64,000 nucleotides of DNA from Arthrobacter sp. FB24 (GTDB taxonomy: Bacteria; Actinomycetota; Actinomycetes; Actinomycetales; Micrococcaceae): the NCBI RefSeq assembly GCF_000196235.1, contig NC_008541.1:868001-932000 (forward strand). The letters run 5' to 3'. Made by a program: the position numbers and the translations under genes. The notes under the pieces were generated by a model that worked only from the letters and a program-made list of their open reading frames with translations, did no database searches and had not been told where the DNA came from. This document shows positions 44,691-54,208 of the stretch, in pieces; the stretch's first letter is position 1, and every line of letters starts with the position of its first letter.

Positions 44691-45853
44691 TAGGCCACCA
44701 CCGCGCCGAACGCCATTCCGAGGAGGTAGGTGACGGCGGCCGCGCCCATGCCGATGGCCAGCTGCCGGAAACCGCGGCTGGTCGGAGAGGTGCCGGACAG
44801 CAGGCCGACGACGCCGCCGGTCAGCAGGAGGGCCATCCCCACCAGAACGGCGGAAACGGCAAGCGCCGCCACGCCCGTCATGCCAAGGACGAACGGGATG
44901 ATCGGAATGATGGCGCCGGAGGCGAAGAAACAGAAGCTCGATGCCGCTGCACTCCACGCCGTGCCCACGGCTTCGTGCTGGTCCTCGGCGTCGGGGAGTT
45001 CAGGCTGGAGCGACAGGCTGGGGTCGCAGTCGCAATCCAGCATGCCCGTCCGTTCCGCCACGCGGTGTTCGGCGGCTTCCCGGGACATGCCGCGGGCCAG
45101 GTACACCAGCAGCAGCTCGTTGTGCTCGAGGTCCAGCCGCGGGGCAGCGGACAGGGTGATCTGGGTGGGCCGCGTTGCGGCCAGGAGCTCCCGCTGTGAG
45201 CGGACGGAGATAAATTCGCCGGCGCCCATGGACAATGCGCCCGCAAGGAGTCCGGCCACACCGCTCAGGAGAACCACCTGGCTGCCGACGCCGGACGCAG
45301 CCATACCCATGACCAGGGAAAGATTGCTGACCAGGCCGTCATTCGCGCCGAACACGGCAGCCCTGAAGGAACCCGCCAGGCGGTTGCGGCCGCGGGTGGC
45401 GAGCCCGCGGACTACTTCCTCGTGGATCTGTTCGTCGGCGACCATGGCGGGCGTGGCCGACGGGTCCGAAGCATAGGGGGAGCGGCCCTCGGCGCGTTGC
45501 GCCAGGGCCAGGACGAACACGGAACCGAAATGCCGGGCGAGGAATCCCAGTAGCTGGCTGCGGAGGGACGCTTGCCGTGGCTTCCCTGCGTGATCCCCGA
45601 GGAGCTGGAGCCAGTGGGCTTCGTGTCGACCCTCTGCCTCGGCCAGGGCCAGAAGGATGTCCCGCTCCTCGCCGCTGCGGTTCTGGGCCAGCTCGCGGTA
45701 AACGCGGGCCTCGGCCCGTTCGTCGGCGAGGTATTGGCGCCACCGCTTAATGTCGGCCGGGGTTGCGCTGCCTTCGGGTGTTTCGGGTGCGCCTGCTGCC
45801 GTACGGTCGGCGGGAAGGGCACGATCATGGTCAGATTTAGCGTGCTGAGACAC
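44690..45853 (-). CDS. VIT1/CCC1-family transporter with N-terminal ferritin-like domain
   Basis: 387 residues. Residues about 35-130 form a ferritin-like/rubrerythrin domain (DERAEARVYRELA, ALAEAEGRHEAHWLQLL, with ExxH-type metal ligands). The C-terminal part is a VIT1-type membrane domain (RAAVFGANDGLVSNLSLVMGM, LLAGALSMGAGEFISV), five helices. Such proteins export or sequester Fe2+ and Mn2+. The cytosolic segment with LDCDCDP may also bind metal. GTG at 45853 has AGGAG five bases upstream; GTG at 45859 is the alternative. It heads an operon with the metalloprotease. Confidence 0.88.
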   Translation of the reverse strand: MSQHAKSDHDRALPADRTAAGAPETPEGSATPADIKRWRQYLADERAEARVYRELAQNRSGEERDILLALAEAEGRHEAHWLQLLGDHAGKPRQASLRSQLLGFLARHFGSVFVLALAQRAEGRSPYASDPSATPAMVADEQIHEEVVRGLATRGRNRLAGSFRAAVFGANDGLVSNLSLVMGMAASGVGSQVVLLSGVAGLLAGALSMGAGEFISVRSQRELLAATRPTQITLSAAPRLDLEHNELLLVYLARGMSREAAEHRVAERTGMLDCDCDPSLSLQPELPDAEDQHEAVGTAWSAAASSFCFFASGAIIPIIPFVLGMTGVAALAVSAVLVGMALLLTGGVVGLLSGTSPTSRGFRQLAIGMGAAAVTYLLGMAFGAVVA

Positions 45854-46112
45854 GGACACTCCTGGGCTAGATGGGGCATGGTTTCGGCCCCATTGCAGAT
45901 CCAGCGTACCGCGGATTTACGCGGATTTTCGGCCGGCATTCCTCACCCGGAAGTTTAGGCAGCCCTCAAATGCGGCCTCCAACCGATGGCTTCGGCGGAG
46001 GTGTTTTGACGGGCTATTGACCGGGCCGCATGCCGGTGCTGTGATGATTGCCAGGGCAGGTGCTTCCGTAGCCCCACCCCTGGCCGCATAACCAGAGACG
46101 GAGGTTTGCACC

Positions 46113-46349
46113 ATGGACACGAACGGATCACACCCCATCCAGCCGGAACGGGACACCCTCGAATCGGATCCCGCCTACGATTTTGCCGATGACGCTCCCA
46201 TCGACGACGCAGCAGAGACGGAGGAAGAGGAACTGCTCGAAGAGGCCGGCCGTCTTGTTCCGCTGGGCGAGGACGATTTCCTTGGCGATGAGAAACCCGT
46301 GGTGCCCCTGGGCGGGGAAGAATTCCTAGAGCCTGAGGAAAACGAGTGA
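46113..46349 (+). CDS. small acidic protein of unknown function
   Basis: 78 residues, strongly acidic with no membrane segment, probably disordered. A GGAGG Shine-Dalgarno sits nine bases before the ATG and a strong terminator follows, which supports a real gene. The C-terminal half carries the same short motif twice, VPLGEDDFL and VPLGGEEFL, after an EEEELLEEAG helix. I do not recognise the family. Possible roles include a short linear-motif adaptor or metal buffering, but this is speculation. Confidence 0.65.
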   Translation: MDTNGSHPIQPERDTLESDPAYDFADDAPIDDAAETEEEELLEEAGRLVPLGEDDFLGDEKPVVPLGGEEFLEPEENE

Positions 46350-46386
46350 GGGCTCCCATCCCTATACAACCGATCCATAAAATGAA

Positions 46387-46427
46387 CGACGCCGGTGCCT
46401 CCCCGCGGAGGGGAGGCACCGGCGTCG
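46387..46427. terminator. strong bidirectional hairpin terminator
   Basis: A perfect 18-bp inverted repeat (46387-46404 and 46410-46427, arm starting CGACGCCGGTG) with loop GCGGA. It separates the small acidic gene from the convergent symporter gene. A loose T-rich stretch (ATTGTTTTG) follows on the plus strand. Confidence 0.88.
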
Positions 46428-46473
46428 TGCATTGTTTTGCCGGGATCAGTTGACTGGCGTTAATTGACCGGTG

Positions 46474-47997
46474 TTAGTTGACCAGAGCCGGAGCCGGCTC
46501 TTCTTCGTCGACGTTGCCGGCGACGCGCTCCTGCCAGTTCCGCATGACCCGGGGGTCGGTGGGCTTGGTTGCCACGGACACCACCACGTAGACGATGCCT
46601 GACGCCAGCAGGCCGTAATAGATCGGCTCATTGGCGTAGATGCCGTCCAGCGGCGCCGCGGCATTGATCTCCAGGTAGATCATGGTGCCGAGTGTTACCA
46701 CCGTGCCTACCGCCATGGATGCCGCCGCGGCCACGCCCGTGCCCCGTTTCCAGACGAGTCCGCCAAGGATCGCGACCAGGAGTCCGCCCACCAGGATGTC
46801 GTAGGCGATGGTCAGGGCTGCCACGACGTCCTTGGTGATGATGGCGATGAGGATGGCCACGATGCCAAGGCCAAGGACCCACATGCGGTTCGCCTTGACG
46901 TCGTGCTCGGGGTTGTCGGTGTCATCGGTGTTGATGTCCTTGCCGAACCAGCTGGCAACGAACGGAAGGACGTCGGCACGGGCCACGGTTGCCGCCGCGA
47001 TCAGGGCGCCGGAGGCGGTGGACATCATGGCCGCTACGGCTGCTGCGAGCACCAGTCCGCCGATGCCGACGGGCAGCAGGTTCTGGGCCACCTCGGCATA
47101 GACAACGTCCTTGCCGAGGTTTGCGACGTCGATCTCCGGGAGGGCCACTCGCGCACCCAGGCCGATCAGGGCGCCGGCCGCACCGTAAAGGATGCAGTAG
47201 ATGCCGGCCGTTGCGCCGCCCCAGCGTGCCACGGTGGGCGTCTTGGCGGTGAAGACGCGCTGCCAGATGTCCTGGCCGATCAGGAGGCCGAGGGTGTAGA
47301 CCACGAAGTACGTGATGATGGTCTGGATCCCGATGCCGTCGATCTGGAAGAAGCTGTCCTCGACGCGGCTGCGGATGCCGTCCAGGCCTCCGGCTGCATT
47401 AAGCGTGAAGGGGAGCATCAGGAGGAAGATCCCCACCGTCTTGATGACGAACTGGACCTGGTCCGCAAGGGTGATGGACCACATGCCGCCAATGGTGGAG
47501 TACACCAGGACGATCGCCCCGCCAACGGCGATGGCGAGGGCGCGGTCCCAGCCGAACAGCACCACAAAGATGGTGGCGTAGGCCCCGGTGGAGGTGGCGC
47601 AGAGCATCAGCGTGTAGGCCAGCATCACGATTCCTGAGGTCTGGGTGGCGCGGCTGCCGTATCGGAGCGTCAGCATTTGGGACACCGTGTAGATCTTCAG
47701 CTTCTGGATGGTGCCGGCGAAGAGCAGGCTCAGCAGGAGCACTCCGGACCCGATGGCCACCACGAGCCACATGCCGGAGATGCCGAACTTGTAGCCGAGG
47801 CCCACACCGCCCACCGTTGAGGCGCCGCCGAGGACAACGGCCGCCATGGTCCCGGTATAGAGGAAGGGGCCAAGCCTGCGGCCGGCCACCAGGAAGTCGC
47901 TGTTGTTCTTGGTGCGGGATTTGCCCCACCAGCCGAAGGCCAGCATGGCGATCAGGTACACCACCACGATGGCGATGTTGACGAAGTTTGCGTCCAT
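46474..47997 (-). CDS. sodium:solute symporter (SSS family)
   Basis: 507 residues, about 13 transmembrane helices. LAFGWWGKSRTKNNSDFLVAG is the N-terminal SSS pattern, with RRLGPFLYTGTMAA, a sodium-site region in helix 1, and ATVARADVLPFV. The start at 47997 (MDANFVNIAIV) follows AAGGAG by eight bases; the open frame upstream to 48192 reads through a 190-base leader lacking similarity. The divergent XRE-cupin gene probably regulates it. Substrate unknown; the amine/guanidine genes 5 kb away are a possible link. Confidence 0.88.
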   Translation of the reverse strand: MDANFVNIAIVVVYLIAMLAFGWWGKSRTKNNSDFLVAGRRLGPFLYTGTMAAVVLGGASTVGGVGLGYKFGISGMWLVVAIGSGVLLLSLLFAGTIQKLKIYTVSQMLTLRYGSRATQTSGIVMLAYTLMLCATSTGAYATIFVVLFGWDRALAIAVGGAIVLVYSTIGGMWSITLADQVQFVIKTVGIFLLMLPFTLNAAGGLDGIRSRVEDSFFQIDGIGIQTIITYFVVYTLGLLIGQDIWQRVFTAKTPTVARWGGATAGIYCILYGAAGALIGLGARVALPEIDVANLGKDVVYAEVAQNLLPVGIGGLVLAAAVAAMMSTASGALIAAATVARADVLPFVASWFGKDINTDDTDNPEHDVKANRMWVLGLGIVAILIAIITKDVVAALTIAYDILVGGLLVAILGGLVWKRGTGVAAAASMAVGTVVTLGTMIYLEINAAAPLDGIYANEPIYYGLLASGIVYVVVSVATKPTDPRVMRNWQERVAGNVDEEEPAPALVN

Positions 47998-48143
47998 GTT
48001 GATGGCTCCTTGGAGCGTAGTGGCAGCAGGGCAGGAATCCGCGGGCGGCGCCTTGGCCATGCCGGAATCCGCCTGCTGGAGAGACGGGGATACAGGGGAG
48101 ATCCCTGTGGGTAATGCCGTGGTTTCGATGTGATTGCCTAATA

Positions 48144-48192
48144 GACAACTCTTGTTGCCCAAAGGGTATGTTGTGATCCGCGTAACAGTCAA
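48144..48192 (-). promoter_or_regulatory. symporter promoter and candidate XRE operator
   Basis: On the minus strand TTGACT (48192-48187) and TACCCT (48168-48163) sit 18 bases apart. A near-palindrome GACAAC-TCTT-GTTGCC (48144-48159) overlaps the expected transcription start. A TTGCC repeat lies just beyond at 48134. The divergent XRE-cupin gene begins at 48294. Confidence 0.5.
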
Positions 48193-48293
48193 GGCGGATT
48201 GACACCGTGTCCCGTTCCGGCGTCACACGGTAGGTATCCCGCTAGTATGGCTCCAGCGATGGGGCCGTGCGGCCGGCTGCGAAAGGTTCGTAA

Positions 48294-48869
48294 ATGAAGG
48301 CTCTACCAGTTGAACCGAGCAACATTCCAGTTGCCATCGGTTCGCGCATCCGCGCTGCCCGCCAGTCACAGCGGCTCACTATCGAGCAGGTCGCAGACGC
48401 CACGGGCCTCACCAAGGGATTCCTCAGCCGGGTGGAACGCGACCTGACCTCGCCGTCGGTGGCTTCCCTCGTGACCCTCTGCCAGGTGCTCTCGATCTCC
48501 ATCGGCGACCTTTTTGCGGCACCGGAAACGCACCTCACCAAGAAAGACGAGGGGCCCCGGATTTCGCTGGGCGGCGAAGGCATCATCGAGCGCCTCCTCA
48601 CCGCCCGCTCCGAACGGCGCGTCCAGATCATCCAGGCCGTGATCGAACCGCGCGGCCGCGGGGAATCCGAACTCTACGCAGTTGACTGCGATGTCGACGT
48701 CCTGCACGTGATCAGGGGCCGCATCCGGCTGATCCTGACCAACGAGGAATACGAGCTCAGCACCGGCGACACTGTGACGTTCCCCGGCCGGGAGCCCCAC
48801 ACCTGGGTCAACCCCACGGACGACGCCGTCGAGGTCCTCTGGGTGCTGGTCCCCGCCGCCAGCCGCTAA
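48294..48869 (+). CDS. XRE-family regulator with cupin sensor domain
   Basis: 191 residues. HTH at about 15-70: IGSRIRAARQSQRLTIEQVA, GLTKGFLSRVERDLTSPSVASLV. A cupin domain follows at about 110-185 (AVDCDVDVLHVIRGRIRLIL, TFPGREPHTWVNP). PuuR/SutR-like proteins of this type regulate transport or catabolism of amines, amino acids or alkyl acids in response to small ligands. Divergent from the sodium symporter with a shared 296-base region. Ligand unknown. Confidence 0.88.
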   Translation: MKALPVEPSNIPVAIGSRIRAARQSQRLTIEQVADATGLTKGFLSRVERDLTSPSVASLVTLCQVLSISIGDLFAAPETHLTKKDEGPRISLGGEGIIERLLTARSERRVQIIQAVIEPRGRGESELYAVDCDVDVLHVIRGRIRLILTNEEYELSTGDTVTFPGREPHTWVNPTDDAVEVLWVLVPAASR

Positions 48870-48898
48870 ACGCGGCGGGGCTGTTCCGGCGCGGCCGG

Positions 48899-50875
48899 CT
48901 AGCCGACGTGGACCCAGGGCCGGCGCGTGACGTCCGGCTCGGCCTCGCGCAGCACTTCCCGGGTCACAGGGGCGATCTCACCCTCGCCAAACAACAGGAA
49001 CCGGGTCAGGTTGGTCAGCGGGTTGCCCTCGGTCCAGCGGAAGTAGATATGCGGCATCAGGCCCGTGACGTCACGGAGGTGGAGCAGGACGGCCGCCAGG
49101 GTGTTGGGCACGTTGTTGCTATGGATCTCAAGGATGCGGAAGCCGTGCCGGATTTTCCCGGTGACCATGAGCTCCTGTTCGAAGTCTGAACTGTCGTCCA
49201 CCAGGATCTCGATGAAAATGGCATCGCTGTCCACGGGCAGGTGGTTGGCCAGCTGGGCATGTTCCAGCTTGGCCCGGTACCTCGCTGCGCTGAGGTGTTT
49301 GGGTTCGTGCGCAATCAGCCGGATGGGCCCCTCTTCGTTGGCTGCCATGAACTCCAGGGCCCGTTCGTCAAGCCGGATGTGGGTGGCGCGAAGTTCGAAC
49401 GACCGCCGGACGCGGGATGCGAAGCTGACCACCACAATGCCGAGGATGAACAACGCCGCGATCTTCAGGCCGTCGGGGCGCTCCACTACGTTCGCCACCG
49501 TTGTGTAGAGGAAGACGACGGCGATCGCACCGAAGGCGAACGTCCGGCCGCGTTGGTGTCGGCGCCGGGCGGACAAGGTGACGGCGATGGATGCGGAGGT
49601 CATCAGCACCAGCACGCCGGTGGCGTATGCGCCGCCCTGTGCTTCGACGTTGGCCTCGAACACCACCGTGATGAGGAAGGCGACGGCGGTGAACACGAGT
49701 ACCAGCGGCCGCACGGCGCGGGTCCAGGCCGGCGCCATGCCAAAGCGTGGAAGGTAGCGCGGCACCAGGTTGAGGAGCCCCGCCATCGCGGACGCCCCGG
49801 CGAACCAGAGGATGGCGATGGTGCTGATGTCGTACACGGTCCCGAAACCGTCGCCCATGTACTGGTGGGCCAGGAAGGCCAGGGCGCGGCCGTTGGCCTT
49901 GCCCCCCGGTTGAAACTCAGCGGCCGGGATCAGGAACGTGGTGATGAAGCTGGACGCAATGAGGAACCCGCTCATGATCAGGGCGGCAGTGGTCAGGAGC
50001 TTGTGCGCGCCGCGGATCCGGCCGTCGGGCTTTGCTTCAGTGTCGTCCGGGCTGCCCTGGATCTGGGGCATGACGGCAACTCCCGTTTCGAAGCCGGACA
50101 GGCCAAGGGCGAGTTTGGGGAAGACCAGCAGCGCGATGCCGATCATCACCAGCGGGTTGCCGTGCTGCTGGTTGAGGGCGGCCCACCAGTCGGTGACAAC
50201 GTGGGCTTCGCTGAATACATGCGCGATGCCCACCAGCACCACTACCGCGTTAAGCAGCAGGAATACTGCCACCAGGATGACGGCCACGTTGATGGCTTCC
50301 TTGAAACCGCGGAGGAATACTATGCCCAGGCCGGCAATCAGTGCCAGCGTGATGGCCACTTCCTGGCCGTGCAGGAAGTCCGGGGCGAACGGGTTTTCGA
50401 TGGCGTGGGCGCTGGCATCCGCTGCCGAGAGGGTGATGGTGATCATGAAGTCCGTGGCGGCGAATCCCAGGAGCGCCAGGACGAACAGCTTGCCGCCCCA
50501 TCGTGGCAGGAGCCGTTCCAGCATGGCGATGGAGCCTTCGCCGCGGGGACTCTCCGAGGCCACCCGGCGATACACCGGAAGCGCGCCGAGGAGCGTCACC
50601 GCCACCAGGACCACGGTGGCAAGCGGGGAGACCATTCCAGCGGCGAGTGCGGCAATGGCCGGCTGGTAGCCAAGAGTGGAGAAGTAGTCGACGCCGGTGA
50701 GGCACATGACTTTCCACCAGGGCTGGGGGGTGTGGTTCGCCTGCGGCTGGCCGTGCGGCCCCTGGCGTTTGCCGGATCCTTCGGGCATGCCCTCCAGCAG
50801 CCAGCTCCGCAGTCGGTGGGGCTTGCGGGTGAACCTGTCCGAGGGGTCGGCCGGCGGCCTGGTGAGCGTGGTCAC
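48899..50875 (-). CDS. APC-family permease with C-terminal cytosolic domain
   Basis: 658 residues. About 12 transmembrane helices from residue 55 to 480 ([62 protein letters not shown]), then a soluble C-terminal region of about 170 residues ([20 protein letters not shown]...). The large size and tail resemble the group of APC permeases related to amino-acid and potassium carriers. Substrate cannot be assigned. The gene stands alone; 354 bases upstream contain the GlnR-type box discussed separately for amt. Confidence 0.8.
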   Translation of the reverse strand: MTTLTRPPADPSDRFTRKPHRLRSWLLEGMPEGSGKRQGPHGQPQANHTPQPWWKVMCLTGVDYFSTLGYQPAIAALAAGMVSPLATVVLVAVTLLGALPVYRRVASESPRGEGSIAMLERLLPRWGGKLFVLALLGFAATDFMITITLSAADASAHAIENPFAPDFLHGQEVAITLALIAGLGIVFLRGFKEAINVAVILVAVFLLLNAVVVLVGIAHVFSEAHVVTDWWAALNQQHGNPLVMIGIALLVFPKLALGLSGFETGVAVMPQIQGSPDDTEAKPDGRIRGAHKLLTTAALIMSGFLIASSFITTFLIPAAEFQPGGKANGRALAFLAHQYMGDGFGTVYDISTIAILWFAGASAMAGLLNLVPRYLPRFGMAPAWTRAVRPLVLVFTAVAFLITVVFEANVEAQGGAYATGVLVLMTSASIAVTLSARRRHQRGRTFAFGAIAVVFLYTTVANVVERPDGLKIAALFILGIVVVSFASRVRRSFELRATHIRLDERALEFMAANEEGPIRLIAHEPKHLSAARYRAKLEHAQLANHLPVDSDAIFIEILVDDSSDFEQELMVTGKIRHGFRILEIHSNNVPNTLAAVLLHLRDVTGLMPHIYFRWTEGNPLTNLTRFLLFGEGEIAPVTREVLREAEPDVTRRPWVHVG

Positions 50876-51229
50876 GGTATCCTTTCACGCAGCGCACCTT
50901 CGGCCGTCGGCGGTCAGGGGTGCTGCTCCTGATTGGAGCGTAGGCCCGGGAAAGCGCGGGGGATGCCGGCTTTAACGAAACCTTTACGGCCCCTGTGACG
51001 GCAGTCACGCCATGGTGAGATGTACGTCACGTATCGGAAACCTGCCGGAAACGCAGGATTCATGCCCGGAGCTGCTGTTTAACCTCCCCGAAAAACATCT
51101 TGGCAATGGCGGAAACACCGCCGTTGTAGCGTCGGATTCGGGGAACGATCCGCTTGTCCCAGTGTTTTGAATGGTCTCGCCTTAGTCGGCGCCCAGGAGC
51201 GCCACTTCTTCTTGAGGAAGGCTCCCAAA
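50876..51229. other. intergenic region between divergent APC and amt genes
   Basis: 354 bases without a gene. It holds the GlnR-type box (51026-51052) and a weaker related half-box TTAAC-N6-GAAAA (51079-51094). Both lie on the amt side. The APC side must contain that gene's promoter, but no clear -10/-35 pair was identified. Confidence 0.7.
51026..51052 (+). promoter_or_regulatory. GlnR-type box upstream of amt-glnK
   Basis: GTCAC-N6-GAAAC-N6-GAAAC matches the actinobacterial GlnR consensus (gTnAC-n6-GaAAC-n6-GaAAC, from memory) exactly over the three blocks: 51026-51030, 51037-51041 and 51048-51052. It predicts activation of amt-glnK under nitrogen limitation. Confidence 0.75.
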
Positions 51230-52654
51230 ATGAACATCTCTCTACTCAATGTGGGAATGGCAGTGGATCCCACGGCACTCGATCCAGGCGCCACGGCATG
51301 GATGCTGGCTGCTTCCGCCCTGGTTCTGCTGATGACGCCCGGCCTGGCCTTCTTCTACGGGGGCCTGGTACGGATGAAATCCGTCCTGAACATCATGATG
51401 ATGAGCTTCGGCGCCATGGGCGTTGTTGCCGTCGTCTGGGCGCTGTGGGGCTACGGGCTGGCATTCGGGCCCGACACCATGGCCGGGCTCGTCGGGGATC
51501 CATTCACCAACCCCGGGCTGAGCGGACTGGCCGGCAGCATCGGCGGCAAGGCACCCGGACTCCCGGACATGGTCTTCATCGGGTTCCAAGCTACGTTCGC
51601 CATCATCACTGTCGCGCTGATCAGTGGCGCCGTGGCCGAGCGGGTCAGGTTCGGACCGTGGCTGCTTTTCGCCGCCTTATGGGTGACCCTCGTCTACGCT
51701 CCGATCGCGCACTGGGTGTGGGGCGGCGGGCTCTTCGGCGCCACGGGCATCGTGGGCAGCAAAATCTCGGCGCTCGACTTCGCCGGCGGAACCGTCGTGC
51801 ACATGAACGCGGGCATCGCGGGGCTGATGCTCGCCGTCGTGCTCGGGAAGCGCCTTGGATTCATGAAGGACCCCAACATCCGCCCGCACAACCTGCCGTT
51901 CGTGATGCTCGGAGCCGGGCTTCTGTGGTTCGGCTGGTTCGGCTTCAACGCAGGCTCTGAACTAGCCGCCGATGCCATCGCCGGGCTGGCCTGGACCAAC
52001 ACCCTGCTGGCCACCAGCGCGGCGCTGCTGGGCTGGCTGCTTGTCGAGCGGCTCCGGGACGGCCACGCCACTTCCCTCGGTGCCGCATCAGGGGCTGTGG
52101 CGGGCTTGGTCGCAGTCACCCCGGCCTGCGGCTTCGTCGATCCTGTCGGCGCCATCCTGATCGGGGCCGTGGCGGGCGCAGTCTGCGCGCTCGCGGTGGG
52201 CCTCAAGTTCCGGATCGGCCTCGACGACTCCCTTGACGTGGTGGCAGTGCACTTCGTTGGCGGGCTGTGGGGCACGCTCTCGCTGGGATTCTTCGCCGTG
52301 CCGTCCGCGAAGACCGAGGGCGGGCTTTTCTACGGCGGGGGCCTGACGCAGTTCTGGCCGCAGGTCCTCACGGCGCTGATCGTCACAGCCTGGAGCGCCA
52401 TCATGACCACGCTGATCGGATACGCCATCCACAAGACGATGGGCATGCGGGTGTCCGAAGCCAACGAACGCTCCGGCATCGACGTCACCGAGCATGCCGA
52501 AACTGCCTACGAGCTGCTCATGGTGGGCGGGACCTTCCACCCCGGCGAACAGCACGGCAAGTCCGTTGCGGCCGACGCGGCCGATCCTGGCGCGGAAACT
52601 GTCGCGGCCGGCACGGAGCAGAGCCAGCATGAGCGGGGCAGGGTGCGGACATGA
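51230..52654 (+). CDS. amt: ammonium transporter
   Basis: 474 residues, 11 transmembrane helices expected. Family blocks: TAWMLAASALVLLMTPGLAFFYGGLVR at the N-terminus, FAGGTVVHMNAGIAGL with one pore His, and DVVAVHFVGGLWGTL with the second pore His. Carries ammonium into the cell, gated by P-II. ATG at 51230 follows AGGAAGG; an upstream in-frame ATG at 51167 would add a leader unlike the family. Coupled to glnK by an ATGA overlap. Confidence 0.96.
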   Translation: MNISLLNVGMAVDPTALDPGATAWMLAASALVLLMTPGLAFFYGGLVRMKSVLNIMMMSFGAMGVVAVVWALWGYGLAFGPDTMAGLVGDPFTNPGLSGLAGSIGGKAPGLPDMVFIGFQATFAIITVALISGAVAERVRFGPWLLFAALWVTLVYAPIAHWVWGGGLFGATGIVGSKISALDFAGGTVVHMNAGIAGLMLAVVLGKRLGFMKDPNIRPHNLPFVMLGAGLLWFGWFGFNAGSELAADAIAGLAWTNTLLATSAALLGWLLVERLRDGHATSLGAASGAVAGLVAVTPACGFVDPVGAILIGAVAGAVCALAVGLKFRIGLDDSLDVVAVHFVGGLWGTLSLGFFAVPSAKTEGGLFYGGGLTQFWPQVLTALIVTAWSAIMTTLIGYAIHKTMGMRVSEANERSGIDVTEHAETAYELLMVGGTFHPGEQHGKSVAADAADPGAETVAAGTEQSQHERGRVRT

Positions 52655-52992
52655 AACTCGTCACGGCCATCGTCCGGCCGGAAAAGATTGAGACGGTCCG
52701 GGCCGCCCTTGAGGGGTTCGGGGTCAACGGCATGACGGTGAGCCCGGCAAGCGGCTATGGCCAGCAGCGAGGCCATGTGGAGGTCTACCGGGGAACCGAA
52801 TACAACTCGGACCTCCTGCCGAAGGTCCGGGTGGAGGTGCTGGTGACGGAGGAGGCCATGGACGGCGTGATGGCGGCCATCGAAGCCGGGGCCAGCACCG
52901 GCCGTTTCGGTGACGGAAAGATCTGGACCGTTTCCGTTTCCGACGCCGTCCGGGTGCGGACGGGGGAGCGAGGCCCCTCGGCCATCGACTAA
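52651..52992 (+). CDS. glnK: P-II nitrogen regulatory protein
   Basis: 113 residues. [20 protein letters not shown] is the P-II start; the T-loop [19 protein letters not shown] contains the Tyr that is modified (uridylylated or adenylylated) in the family. The C-terminus has [13 protein letters not shown], the nucleotide-binding B-loop and signature II. Blocks Amt when nitrogen is ample. It overlaps amt by four bases. Many actinobacteria have glnD next; here glnD does not follow. Confidence 0.96.
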   Translation: MKLVTAIVRPEKIETVRAALEGFGVNGMTVSPASGYGQQRGHVEVYRGTEYNSDLLPKVRVEVLVTEEAMDGVMAAIEAGASTGRFGDGKIWTVSVSDAVRVRTGERGPSAID

Positions 52993-53119
52993 GCGGCGCG
53001 GGGTCAGCAGCAGCGGCTCGGCAGCGGGTAGGTTTGGTAAACACTTGATGCACATCGGGAAACCACCGTGTATGATGGGTGTCACACTACCGATCCATCC
53101 TCGAAGGAGAGGCGTTCCT

Positions 53120-54208
53120 TTGGAAGAGCTGCGCATCGAGGCCAACGGCAACCTTGGCCCCATCGATTCATCCCGTATTCCCCGTTATGCAGGGGCCGCA
53201 ACCTACGCCCGCCTGCCCCGGCTGGACCAGGTGGCCAAGGCGGACATCACGGTGGTGGGAGTGCCCTTCGATTCCGGCGTCTCCTACCGCCCGGGTGCCC
53301 GCTTCGGCGCCAACCATGTCCGTGAGGCCAGCCGGCTGCTGCGCCCCTACAACCCCGCGTGGGACGTCAGCCCCTTCGAAAACGTCCAGGTCGCGGACGC
53401 CGGAGACATGGCCGTCAACCCGTTCAACATCAATGAGGCCATCGAAACCATCCAGCAGAATGCCCTCGACCTGACCGCAGGCGGCAGCAAGCTGGTCACC
53501 CTCGGCGGGGACCACACCATTGCGCTGCCGCTGCTGCGGGCCGCCGCCGAGCGCGCCGGTGAACCGGTGGCCATGCTGCACTTCGATGCCCACTTGGACA
53601 CCTGGGACACCTACTTCGGAGCCGAATATACCCATGGCACGCCGTTCCGCCGCGCTGTCGAGGAAGGCATCCTGGATACCGAGGCCATCAGCCACATCGG
53701 CACCCGCGGCCCGCTGTACGGCAAGAAAGACCTCGACGACGACCACCGCTTCGGCTTCGGCATCGTCACTTCCGCGGATGTTTACTACCAGGGCGTCCTG
53801 GAAACCGTGGCCAAGGTCCGCGACCGCATCGGCAACAGGCCGCTGTACATTTCCGTTGACATCGACGTCCTGGACCCCGCGCATGCGCCGGGCACCGGCA
53901 CGCCGGAAGCCGGCGGCATGACCAGCCGTGAACTGCTGGAGATCATCCGCGGCTTCCGCGGCATGAACCTTGTGGGTGCGGACATCGTGGAGGTGGCTCC
54001 GGCCTATGACCACGCCGAAATCACCGGAGTCGCGGCCAGCCATGTAGCCTACGAACTCGTCACCCTGATGGCGGACTCCGCCGTCGAGGGCAACAGGTTC
54101 GGCGCCGCCAACGGCTACGCCGCGCAGGCCCTCGGGCAGGGAGAACGGCGCCAGGCAGGTTTCGCCGCGGCGGCTGCCCAGCGCGTCGAAACCGGCGTCT
54201 CCCCGTGA
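53120..54208 (+). CDS. agmatinase/ureohydrolase family protein
   Basis: 362 residues. Binuclear manganese ureohydrolase: [25 protein letters not shown], and [19 protein letters not shown] hold the expected His and Asp ligands. Members release urea from agmatine, guanidinobutyrate, guanidinopropionate or related compounds. TTG at 53120 is taken as start because GAAGGAGA lies ten bases upstream and family similarity begins there; the open frame to 52910 overlaps glnK. Coupled by GTGA to a ThDP enzyme, a pairing that suggests guanidino-acid rather than simple agmatine breakdown (inference). Confidence 0.88.
   Translation: MEELRIEANGNLGPIDSSRIPRYAGAATYARLPRLDQVAKADITVVGVPFDSGVSYRPGARFGANHVREASRLLRPYNPAWDVSPFENVQVADAGDMAVNPFNINEAIETIQQNALDLTAGGSKLVTLGGDHTIALPLLRAAAERAGEPVAMLHFDAHLDTWDTYFGAEYTHGTPFRRAVEEGILDTEAISHIGTRGPLYGKKDLDDDHRFGFGIVTSADVYYQGVLETVAKVRDRIGNRPLYISVDIDVLDPAHAPGTGTPEAGGMTSRELLEIIRGFRGMNLVGADIVEVAPAYDHAEITGVAASHVAYELVTLMADSAVEGNRFGAANGYAAQALGQGERRQAGFAAAAAQRVETGVSP

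Noticed and set aside
47998..48160. Guanidine-type riboswitch in the symporter leader
   Set aside because: Considered because of the ureohydrolase nearby, but I could not recognise the conserved ykkC elements by eye.
49241..50932. Plus-strand open frame of 563 codons
   Set aside because: Antisense to the APC permease, whose membrane helices and motifs are clear.
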